From Motacilla alba alba (Eukaryota; Chordata; Aves; Passeriformes; Motacillidae), in assembly GCF_015832195.1 (NCBI RefSeq), contig NC_052020.1, forward strand, positions 62,313,888 to 62,377,887: a stretch of DNA of 64,000 nt. Reading direction: 5' to 3'. Within the stretch, counting starts at the first letter, position 1. Each line of letters starts with the position of its first letter. The position numbers and the translations under genes are program-made. Of the stretch, positions 45,956 to 56,030 are shown piece after piece. The notes under the pieces were generated by a model. That model did no database searches. It saw only the letters and a list, made by a program, of their open reading frames with translations, and was not told the DNA's origin.

Positions 45956-47695
45956 GACTACAGACAGCACTACCCATCCATAGACATTTGAAATGGGAAT
46001 GGCAATGTAAAAATAGGGCATGTTCTCAAACTAAAATGCTGTTTAAAAGAAAGGGGTTCTTTTTGGCTTGCATTTGCGTAGAGGCAGGGGTGTTATTTAA
46101 ATCATAATAGTAGTGCCGTGCCTCTCCCGTTTCGTCCCCTTTCGTCCTGTCCCGTCTCCCCGCCTCCCAGCCATACCAGTGTAAATAAGCAAAACAGAGA
46201 TATAAATATGGAAATGGGAATATAAATTGTAGATATAAAATTCAAATAAAATAAATATAAATAAAGAGAACATGCAGCATAGTTTTGTATTATATCAGGA
46301 AGATATTATAATGTTTTATGTCCATTAGATGTTTATGTAAAATATAGAAATACAGATTATAAACAGCAACGTCAACGATGTAAAAATAGGAATATATTAT
46401 AAATATATAAAGATATATAGAAAAGCATAAAATAGAAATAAATACAAAATAACAGAACTAGATACACTTCATATTACCAATAATACTCTATATATCTTCT
46501 TATATTGTAATATATTATGTGTAATATATAATAGATCGATAACTATAGTATATCCGTATAAGATATATAACAAATTGTAAATTGAATATAAATATGAAGA
46601 ATATAATATAAAAATAATTAAGTAGCGATAAAAATGAAGGCTTTGTTTTTGTTTTTTTTTTTTTAATATGGTTTTAGGCAGCTTTTTAATTTTACATGTA
46701 TAACAATTATAAAACTTGAAATCTAAGTATAGAAATATAGAACAAATACATATATAAAATCTAAGTTAATATAAGTAATAAAATTAGATATTATAAGTAT
46801 TAAAAATAGATATATTTTTTAGAATATATATAATTATATTTTGCTATATGCTATTTACGTCTGCAAATGGAATACATCACTATAAAATATAAATGTGAAT
46901 AGAAATATGAAAAAATAGAAATATAAAAATAATTATTTTTTTTTAAATAACGGTGGGATTTTTAAAAAAAGTTTGGTTATAGGCAGGGCTTTTACTATAA
47001 ATAATAAAAAAAGAAATACTGATTAAAAATATAAATCCAAATATAGACCTGTATCATAAATATATAAAGATATAGAAAAATATAAAAGGGAGAAAATTCT
47101 AAGTCTTAGAAATTGATAAAATACATAATGTAAATCATACTGTAGCTATAGTATTACATTATGATATATATGTATCTATAAATCAAATATATGAATATTA
47201 AAGAAATGTAAGTGTGAGTATAATTGTGGAAAATATAAATATAAAACTAAGTATATTTTTAAATAAAGTGGGTTTTTGTTCTTATTTGTTTAGAGGCAGG
47301 GTTTTTTTATAATTTATAATTAATATTAAAAATATGGACAGATTTTGGTTAGAGGCAGGGGTTTCGTTTTAAAGAACATATGTATTTTAGGAATAGAAAT
47401 CTAAATTTAGAAATATATATATATAAATCTAATCTAAATATATTTAAATCTAAATATACAAATGTATAGATATATATACAAAAGTTTAAATATAAATAAG
47501 TATGAGCAATAGGTGTAATATAGAATAGAAATAATTTGTACTTTTATATACACTATAAATGTAAATGTGAATCTGAAAAATGTAAAAAATAGTTAAATAT
47601 AATTTTAAGGAAAGGGTGTTTTGAGGTTTTATTTGGTTACAGGCAGGGTGTTTTTAGTTTTCGTGCGGGTTTTTTTGGGGCATTTATTTTTGATG
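45956..47695 (+). repeat. A/T-rich satellite block, about 0.3-kb monomers
   Basis: It begins with CTACAGACAGCACTACCCAT, which resembles the end of the U1 monomer block (44,403-44,470). Anchors lie at 46,071-46,090, 46,669-46,682, 46,971-46,988, 47,283-47,302, 47,344-47,363 and 47,631-47,650: mostly about 300 bp apart, with one double interval and one short one. In between is low-complexity A/T. No gene. A short GC-rich island remnant (CCTCTCCCGTTTCGTCCCCT) is at about 46,120-46,172. Confidence 0.85.
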
Positions 47696-47699
47696 AGTT

Positions 47700-48470
47700 T
47701 TCGAAGGGGGTCGCACCTGTTGTTCTTGCCTCCCTTCCCTCCAGGCGAGCGGCAGCCCCCGGCTGCGGCCGGCGGGAGTGCTGCCCCCTGTGGACACAGC
47801 GCGGCACTGCAGCCCCGCCCGAGCCAGCGCCCCGCCCCTCGCAGCTGGGCGCCGGGGGGGCGGGGGAAGGACGGCTGCCGAGGGAGGGGAGGGCGAGGGG
47901 CGGGAGAAGCGAGCGGCGAGCGGGGCGGTGTCTGTAAATAGCGGGGAGGGGCGAAGGTGTTTCAGAAGCGTAAAGAGACGCCGTGGCTGAGGTGAATGGC
48001 GGCGGCGAGGGCGGCCCGGCGGGGCCGGTTTCGGCGGGCGGCAGGGGCGCGGTCGCAGCGGTGCACGGGCCGGGGGCATGCGAGCGGCGTCGGAACAGGG
48101 CTGCACCCCCCCTAGCCCCCGCGCGCGCCCCGCTCCAGACGGTGGAGGCGACCGTGTGCCGGAAAATCCCGGCGGGGCGGCGCCGGTCCGGCGTGCAGGC
48201 GGTGCGAGCCGTGCGGAGTCGAGGGGGGCTTTGCCGGGCCGGCGGGCGGAAGAGGCGGCGCGGGCGCTGCGCTGGTCCCGGCCGGTGCCGGTCGCTCTGT
48301 CCGCTCCCCGCGAGGAGAACGAGCCAACGTCCCGTCACGTTTCAGCAATGCCAAATCACCTCATCTCTTCTTAATCCAGGCAGGCTCTGCGACGACGGCG
48401 TCGGCCTCCGAGCGCAGCCGAAGCGTGCGCCCCGAGGAGCCCGGCATTCTTAGGAGAATGGTGAGTAGCA
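47700..48470 (+). promoter_or_regulatory. CpG island C with CTCF-like site and exon-like block
   Basis: A CpG island distinct from the type A and B heads. It has the best CTCF-like site of the window (47,779-47,811; on the minus strand TGCAGTGCC, six bases, then a core ending CACAGGGGGCAGCAC). The part at 48,183-48,310 matches copy 0 at about 37,345-37,470. An 81-bp block (48,380-48,460) sits between CTTCTTAATCCAG and G|GTGAGTAGC. The frame from ATG 47,983 (156 codons, beginning MAEVNGGGEGG) is G/R/A-rich without a recognised domain. Confidence 0.55.
48380..48460 (+). other. Exon-like 81-bp block, open in phase 0
   Basis: Acceptor CATCTCTTCTTAATCCAG and donor GAGAATG|GTGAGT bracket exactly 27 codons that are open in the first frame and include RSRSVRPEEPGILRRM. 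I recognise no protein. A multiple-of-three length, clean boundaries and placement beside a CpG island suggest an internal exon of an unrecognised transcript, coding or not. Confidence 0.3.
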
Positions 48471-50200
48471 GAATTTTCGGGTTTTGGCCGCTGTGGATGC
48501 TGGGCTGCAGGGTGTCACAAAGGATGCGGGCTGAGGAGGGTAGGCTGGAGGGTGACAGAGGATCGGGTAGCTGAGAGGCAGAAGGAATCTTTAGGAGCGA
48601 CTGGGGGGTCCAGATTGTCACAGAGATGCTGAGAGGCTACTCTAGGGAACTTGAGGGTGACAAGAAGAGGCTTGGGGAGAGCCTTGAGGGGAAAAGTGGG
48701 GGGTGCCTGAGGGTGACAGGTGAACCAGCACTCACACCTCCCCTAACCTCTCCCTAAAAACCAACCCTACCCGGGTGGAGAGCGTCCATCGGAGGTTAGG
48801 AGGCCAAGGGACAACGTTGCAGGGCTTGGGGTGACACACAGACATTCCGGGCTGAGGGGCAAAGAGGGGGGGTTTGACAAGTGGGCAGCTTACACTGAGG
48901 GTTAGGGGTAAAAAGGACAGGACCCAGAGTAATAGGTAAGGTTAGGCTACAGTTGCAGAAGCCCTCACCCCAACCCTAAGCTCACCCCAAACAGCACCCC
49001 TAGGACACCAGTTTTCCCCAACAACAGCACAAGGCAGCGACCGTAGTAAAAAGGTAGCGATGATGTTTGTGGGCTAGACAGTGAAAGGTAGGAGTTGGGG
49101 GATGTGCATTTTTTTAGGGCTTTTTTCAGGGGTTGCAAAGGATATTTTAGGGTTGTGTTTGTGGGAGTTTTTTAGGGATTTTCTGGGAACGTTTAGGATA
49201 ATTTTAGGGCTCTTTCAGGGCTTTTAAGAGGTCTTTTTAGGGTATTTTAAGGGCTTTCTTAGTAGTTTTTAGAATTTTTAGGGGGGTTTCTGAGTCTTCT
49301 TGGGGCTTTTTTAGGACTATTGAGGGTATGTGGAGGACTTTTTTAGATATAGGGTATTTCTACAGTTTCTGAGGGAATTTTTAGGTCTGTTTTAAAGGTC
49401 TTGTCAGGGCATTTTAAGGATTTTTGGGCTATTTTTGAGCTCTTTTAGGACTATTTAGGGGATATTTAGGGGTTGTTAGGGGTGTTCTGGGGTTTTTAAA
49501 AGTAGGGTATTTTTAGTGTATTTTAAGGGTATTCTTTGGGGGGTTTTAGGACATTTTGAAGATTAGGGCTTTTTTTAGGGAATTCTTAGGGTTTTCTGGG
49601 GTCTTTTCACAGCACGAAACACAGAGGCCGAAGGGCAGCTGAGAAGGGGCTTGAGGGTGACACAGAGCCTGAAGGCTGGGGCGTAGAGGGAGGGATTTAG
49701 GGGTAAAGGGAGAGGACCTGAGGGCTGGACAGTCCAGTGGAAATCAGGGCTACAGGGTACAGCTTAGGAGGCAAGTTCAGGTACACACACCCCAGCCCTG
49801 ACTTCACCCTAAGCAGTCCCCCTACCAACAGCCTTTTCCCCCAACAGCAGCACAACACAGCAACCCCAACAGTGAGACCACACCGCAACCCTCCCGGTGT
49901 GACAAGACAGCAACCCTCACACCAGGACAATGACAGAACCCTCAGAGGACAACAAGTACCACTGCAAAAAGATAGGGACGACATCTGAGGGCTAGAGAGC
50001 AATAGGTAGAGTTTGGAGGCTGAGCATGTTTTTTTTGAGGTTTGTTCCAGAACTTTTAAACATACTTAGGGGATTTTGGAAGGTTTTTTAGGACTTGTCT
50101 GGGATTTTTTAGGGTATTGTTGGGGGTTTTTCAAAGCTATTTTAGGAATCTTTAGCATATTTTGAAGATTACGGGCAGGGTCAGAGGACACACCCTCTGA
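48471..50200 (+). repeat. Degenerate tandem repeats of GAGGGTGACAG and TTTTAGGG type, about 0.9-kb higher order
   Basis: 48,500-48,720 is built from loose GAGGGTGACA words. Then a block with ACTGAGGGTTAGGGGTAAAA (48,895) to AGTGAAAGGTAGGAGTTGGG (49,080) plus a TTTTAGGG tract is repeated in diverged form from about 49,690 (GATTTAGGGGTAAAGGGAGA) to 49,999 (GAGAGCAATAGGTAGAGTTT), plus a shorter TTTTAGGG tract. The offset between the two is about 0.8-0.9 kb. No gene recognised. Confidence 0.7.
49105..49610 (+). repeat. TTTTAGGG-rich degenerate, telomere-like tract
   Basis: More than ten TTTTAGGG or TTTAGGG words are interspersed with TTTTAAGG, GGGCTTTT and similar variants over 500 bp. It resembles the vertebrate telomere motif TTAGGG with extra T, but never as perfect tandem hexamers. 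A shorter sister tract is at about 50,028-50,170. Confidence 0.7.
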
Positions 50201-51164
50201 AAAGGCAAAGTTTTAGGGCTGCAATGCATTAGAAAGGGGCCAGCGGCAGCACAGCGGGTCCTGTCCCCCGCTCTCGGTCCGAAAGTCGTAAGTTTTAGAC
50301 CCAGCTAAGTCCTTGCGGTCAAAGTTAGGGTTAGATGCCCTTAGCTTTGGTCTGTGAGAAATTCCACACAGGAAAACTCACACCCCGAGTTTCCCGATGC
50401 CAGTTTGCAGGAGGCGCTCAGCAAACTGCCAGGGCAGCCCGAGTTCTAGGCGGGGGCAGCTCCACTCCGGGAGAGATCCCGCGCCGTTCGGAAGCGGAGC
50501 AGGCATAGGCCCCCGGACAGGAACGCCAGCCCTTTTCCCCATAAAGCCAAACTCACCCCCGCCGCGTGCGGACGTCCGTTCACAAGAGGCCCGTGGCACT
50601 CCAAGGGCAGCGAGAGTTCTCGGCTTCGGCAGCTGCGGTCTGCCAGAAATCGTTTGCCGTCTGCAGTTTTGGAGGCAGAATCCCAGTTTTGGCCCTGGGC
50701 ACGCAGAAGGGAAAGACTGTTAATTTCCTTGGAAAGGAAAGTCTAGCACCACATTGTTTAAGGGGCAGATGAAGGGCTGTGTAGGGGAGGGAACTTTCTT
50801 CACAGGACCTTTCTTCACCTCACCCCCCAGTCCAAGGTCTAGCAGCACCCCGTGTGACCAGCTGCTTTCAGGGGGTTCCCCGGGCACACCCGCACAGGGA
50901 GATGCTAGTCCAGAGGGGCTAACGGGGGTATCCCGAGCGTCCCTCCCAGAGCTACGGTCGGAACATCCAGCAGGGACAGGGGAGCAGCCGGACCCACCCG
51001 GGCACGGAGCATCGCTTCGAGAAAATGCCAAGAGAAGAACCCTCTCGCCAAGGGGCGGCACCTGAGCGGGCCGGGCAGCATGTGGGGTTCCAGGGGAGAG
51101 CTTTCAACTTTCCCCTTTTACTGTGTCAGTCCCTCCCCAGAGCCTCCAGACCCTCCACAGTACT
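50201..51164. other. GC-rich mixed sequence with a 175-bp partial duplication
   Basis: AAACTCACACCCCGAGTTTC (about 50,374) ... CCAGGGCAGCCCGAGTTCTA recurs in diverged form about 175 bp later as CAAACTCACCCCCGCCGCG (about 50,548) ... CCAAGGGCAGCGAGAGTTCT. Overlapping frames of 70-113 codons on both strands have no recognised domain. No gene called. Confidence 0.45.
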
Positions 51165-51735
51165 CCCAGAAAAGAGAGGGGTTATTAGGAGAAAAGGGGT
51201 TTAAATGGAGGGAAAAAGCTTCCCTTTCCCCTATTTTTTGTGTTCAAATTGTGAGGGAATCTGCTTCCCCTGCAATTTTAATGGTCTCAGTTGAAAGAAT
51301 CCTGCCTTTTCTATGCTGTTAGGGGGGGCTAATTGACAGGGAGTCACCATTTTCCATTATTTTCCAGTTTAAATAGAAGGGGAAAACCTTAACGATGTTT
51401 TTTATGGGTTTGATTTAAGGGTAACCACCCTCTTTTTTGTTTTCCTAAGGCTTAAACTGAGGGGGATGCCCAGCTATCTCTCCTTCTTAAGGGTTTGGAT
51501 TGAGGGAAAAATCCCTATTTTTTTCATCACTGGAGAGATTTACAGTAAGAAAACCTGCTCTTTTCCCAATATTTTAGGGGATTAAATTAAAGGGCAGAAG
51601 GCATTTATTTGCCATTGTATCAGTTTCAGTGGAGGCAACTGCCCCATTTTCTCATTTGAAGGGGTTCACTTGAAGGAAGCTCTGCCTTTTTCAGCATTTT
51701 AAGGGTTTAAATGTGCATTTCAGGGCACTTCTTTC
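51165..51735 (+). repeat. Degenerate minisatellite (about 55-65 bp), copy 2
   Basis: Same theme as 36,715-37,144: GGGTTTGATTTAAGGGTAAC, AAGGCTTAAACTGAGGGGG, AAGGGTTTGGATTGAGGG, and GGCATTTATTTGCCATTGTA (compare GGCATTTATTTGCCCTTGTT at 37,089). The order of the words is the same, so the two blocks descend from one duplicated segment. Here it ends at the LTR instead of at a CpG head. Confidence 0.8.
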
Positions 51736-52599
51736 TGTGCCCTAGGACCAGATATCTCAGAGAAGGGTGAGCCTGGCACGTACCTAACCCTTACACTGCC
51801 TGGGAGGCGATTATTTTTCTTATTTTTGTTTATAATGTAGATAGCCCTAATTAGAGGTCCCAAGCAGACTTAGACTATTCCCTCCAACTGCACACCGATG
51901 GTTGTGGCGTACAGGTATTTATAGGGGTACACATAAGCTTTTCTCAGCAGTTTCTATTCCCGATTTTTACGTCACAATTCTGTACACTATTGTGAGTTAG
52001 TTTTCTCAGGATGTACCCCAGAAAGGAGTATCCCCAGATGGTGGGGTCCGACTTCCGAAAGAAGAAAGAGGCCTCCCAGCTGGTGCGGTCCGGACTCCAG
52101 ATGTGGGCCCACCTTTTAATTGCAAAGACTATAAATCTTGTAACAGTGATGTCCAGCTTCCCTTGGTTGAAGCCATCAATCCTTGGGTTGATGTCCATCT
52201 TCCTTTCTTAAGCTGCTTTTTACTGTTTTGCTAAGGTGTTGAGATAAGCATATTTCCTTTACATATATTCTAAACTTATATTTTCAAAGCTCCTTACTAC
52301 AAGTAATATTCTAAAATTATACTTCAAAAGGTTATTATTGCAAAGCTGTTAAATGCTTAGCTACGTGCAGAAAGTTCCTGTCCAGCAGCAACATCTTTAA
52401 AGCTTTAATTCAGATGCTATAACAGTTAATTGCAAACAAAGGATAAGTTCAAAGGCCTTCTTCCATGCTTTACTACCTCAGTTATTTTTTAAGAATTCAT
52501 CCTCTAATTGTCCCATGATCAGTTTCTACACATATCACAATCACAAGTATACACGCTGCCTGTATGTACCTGACACGAAACACAGCTTTGTATCTCACA
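51736..52599 (-). mobile_element. Solo LTR of an endogenous retrovirus (minus strand)
   Basis: 864 bp bounded on the plus strand by TGTGCCCTAGG and CTTTGTATCTCACA, so it has TGTG...CACA ends. On the minus strand a canonical TATA element (CCCCTATAAATACC, plus-strand 51,914-51,927) lies about 190 bp before the end, as in an LTR promoter. An AATAA-rich poly(A) region follows (about 51,810-51,830). No retroviral genes adjoin. Its right edge coincides with the junction into U3. No matching target-site duplication is seen, which suggests that the flanks were rearranged. LTR identity is inferred from structure only. Confidence 0.6.
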
Positions 52600-55500
52600 C
52601 GGATCCTTTGGGAGATAGTGTTTCTGGTTACGTTTCTTTTTTGCCTTCACGTTTCTTACTAGGTGGTATTTTTATTTTGGTAGTTTGAGGCCTTTTGGGG
52701 TTTATTGTGTTAGGAATATTTTTTTTGCTTGTTGCTAATTTAAGTTTATGTGTGCTATTTAAAAGCCAGCTCCACTTGAGCTGTGGGGAACTAGGAGCAT
52801 ATCTGTTCTGATCTTCCTCTCACCTTTCTTCCCACAGCTGTTTCTGTACTCCTGACTTCCCGTCACGCCAGGGACACGTGGCTTGGAGCACAGCAGCCGG
52901 ATTCCTCACTTAGCCGTGTCAGCTTGGTGCAGGTTACGAATTACAGGGTGACTTGGAAACCCAGAAACAAAGGGAAGAAGCTGGTATGTCTCTTAGCAGG
53001 GGGAAAAAAAAAAACAAAAACCCAAAAAAACCCCAAAAAACAAACAAAAAAAAAAAACCAAAACAAAAAAAAAAAAACAAAACAAAAACAAAAACAAAAA
53101 CAAAAACAAAAAAAAAAAAAAAACAACAACAAAAAAAAAACAAACCAAAAAAAACCCCTACATCAGGGCAATAATTCAGGGGACTAACACTTCATCTTTA
53201 ACTTTCTTCTGTGCTCAGTCCTCATCGCCGGGAGCCGTGAAAGCCCCCTGAGCTGTAGGTCTCATACAGACCTACCTCGTTTGGTCCAAAAAATCAGTAT
53301 TTTATTACTGTGTGCACACTCAGGGGGAAGATTTTATCCCATATCCCTCAGAGGGACATTAAACCTCCAGTTTCCCTTTTCTTGAACAGTTTGAGAGAGG
53401 ATATTACTTATGTAATTTTTACTGCAGGCATTTGATCTTTTTGAAGACCGTTTGTGCGTGTGCGTGCCCCTAATAGCTGTCCCCTCTCTAACACAGGATG
53501 GGGAAGAAAGGCTGCAGAGCTTCCTGCAACGGGCTGCGAGCACAAAGAGCGAGGAGGCAGCGGAAGACCGGACTCAGGAATCGGAACGGTTTTCTTGGGT
53601 TTAAGAAGCTCGAATGGCGCTTCAAGACATTTATATCAGACCTGGTTTCATTTCATTACCCTTTTTTTTTACATCCACAAAAAAACCCCAGCCCTCCCCC
53701 CCCCCACCTCCAGGATCCATCGCTGCTGCTGCCGTGCGTGACGAGAAGCCGTCTTCCCTCTGCCCGGAGCAGCTGAGAGATGGAGCAGCACCCCAAAGGA
53801 CTTTCTGCTCAGTGATTATAGCTGAGTTTTAGTGGGAATTCTCTGAGCAATCTGGTGGATTGTGCTTGAACGTGGCCGTGAGGGTAGCTGAGCACGGCAG
53901 TCCGGATCTGCGAGCCGCGGTGCCGGAGCTCTTTGAAAGGTCGTGGGGGATGCATTCATTCCATTGAATCCCGGCCCTGTGCTGTGCCCAGGCCCTTTGT
54001 ACAAAGAGTGTACGGGGAGAAACCAGAACTGCACGTTGCTTGCGATACGTATGGAGTTTTGAAAGCTTTAGTTCTAGCTAATAAAAGAAGTTAGTTTGAA
54101 AAAAAGCCAAATAATTTATTTTTTTTTTCCTTCAACGTGATACTCTTTGGTGGTGTACGGTGTGTTGTCTTCTTTTTTGGTGTTGTTAACTCTGTGTCAT
54201 TTGTTTTTTGAGTGAAGATAACTCTGTGGATGGCTTGGTTTGTATTTGAGGCAGAATTAATTTCAACAGGTTTCTTTAATAGACTTCTGAGATGTATTGC
54301 TGGGATTTTGGCTTAGTTTATCGTAGGTATAAACACAGAGATTTGGTAGGGGCAGCTCGGCTGCTGGAGTTTTGGGTGTTTAAGTGATTGGATGGCTTTT
54401 GTTACCTGCAGTTTTTAATTTTTGAAAGGTTTTTTTACGTAGTGGCTTAAGGTGGTTTTTAGAATTAATTGTCTTGCTTCATGTTGTGTGCAGCCGGTGT
54501 GGGGGGGGGGGGGGGGTTTAGTTTTCTTTTTGGGGACAGGAGCATTTATATGGTGGGTGTTTATAGGCAGTATATATTTTTTTAAAATTTTAGCAGTGAT
54601 ATTTTTTGACATTTTAATAGCTTAGAATTTTTTTTATGCTTTTCATTAGTTTTTTTTTAATTTAAAATTATTTCTACAGATTATTGTTCATTACTTGTGA
54701 GTTAGCATAAAGGTAGAGCTTCGGGGGTCTTTTTAGTAATGTTTAGGGTCAGTTGTACAGTCTGGAGTTTAGGGAGCTGGTTTGATTTATTTTGTACAGG
54801 TTTTTGTTTTTCTTAGCAGTTCTTTCCTTTTGGATGTGTATTGGAGTTTTTTGGGTTTCTGAGGAATTGGTTGAGGAGGAAGTTTATGATGAGGAAGCAC
54901 GGAGGTTTTGGGCTAGCTCTAATGGGATTTTTACATTTCTTTATAGATGGGTTTGCTTGAGTTTCTAATCGGGGGAAGCCTTGTGGGATCTCCGCTCTGT
55001 TGGCAACAGGAGTGGGCTCTGTTTTTCTGTGTTGTGCTGGGATGTGAGCGCGTGGCGGTGCCGAGGAGGGTGCAGCATTTTTGTGGTTCTGATGTGTTAG
55101 GTTAGTGAATTTATGGGGTTCGAGATCTAGTTTAAAATAGAAAGAAATATCCATTTAAAAAGATCACATTATAAGGGTAAACATAAGAATCGAAACAAAT
55201 CAAACTGTAATATATAGTATGTTCTTGTAACCTGGTATAACATATACAAAACACAGTCTATTCTATATACGCAAAAATATCTAACTATAGATCGTAAATA
55301 TAAAAATAATGACATACAGTTTAAAATAAACGGGGCGTTTTTTTGGTTTTTATTAGTTGATAGGCAGGTTTTTTACTCAGTAACATAAATAGAAATAATC
55401 TAAAAATACAAATCCAAAGATCCAAATATATCTATAATGACATCTATAAATATTACCTATGAATTAATAGAAGTAAGAGAGATATCTAAGAATAGTATGT

Positions 55501-56030
55501 ACATATATATGTATATATATTTATGTATATATAAAAATATATTAAAAGGTACTTTATATAACATGTATAATCTACATAATAAATAAAAATATAAATGGAA
55601 ATATGAATATATAATTATGAAAAATGTAATAGCCTAAAAAATTTCCACTATACTACAAGTAATACCTTGAATGTAGTACTCTAAAAAAGATGGTTTAAAT
55701 CAAGGGGGGGGGGGGGGTTGCTTTTTATTTGGTTTGAGGCGGGGTTTTTTATTTTAATTGATTATTTTAATTATTTTATTTTAAATAATACAGATCTTGA
55801 TAGTGTTACACAGTTCTACATAGAGAGACATATAATCACGATTTAAAAAATATTTCCAGAAATATAAAATATACATGAATAGAAGGGATAGGAAGAGATG
55901 TAATATAGAATACAGATAGCACTACACATCAATAGACATTTTAAATGGAAATGGGAATGTAAATATAAAAATTTGGCGTTTTTTCAAACTTAAATGCAGT
56001 TGAAAAGAAAGGGGTTCTTTTTGGCTTTCA
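52599..56030 (+). repeat. Macrosatellite unit U3, head missing
   Basis: It starts at ACGGATCCTTTGGGAGATAG, equivalent to U1 41,124, and runs through the exon-like segment, the C-poor body and the A/T monomers (anchors about 55,350 and 55,727) to the next head. By eye it is nearly identical to U1. Examples of differences are AATTTC/CATTTC in the terminal exon, GAGCGCAAAG/GAGCACAAAG, and the lengths of A, G and T runs. The CpG head and first 440 bp of body are absent. Confidence 0.95.
52838..53604 (+). CDS. Candidate two-exon ORF of U3, unknown function
   Basis: Exon 52,838-52,983 (146 bp) and exon from 53,497 to TAA at 53,602-53,604 keep the splice sites, phase and length of the U1 copy. One difference in the second exon changes Ala to Thr (GCA to ACA). 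No silent change was noticed, so purifying selection is not shown. U3 lacks its CpG head, so this copy would have no promoter of the usual kind. Poly(A) signal at 54,080-54,085. Confidence 0.2.

Noticed and set aside
49105..49610. True interstitial telomere array
   Set aside because: There are no perfect tandem TTAGGG hexamers; only degenerate TTTTAGGG-like words.
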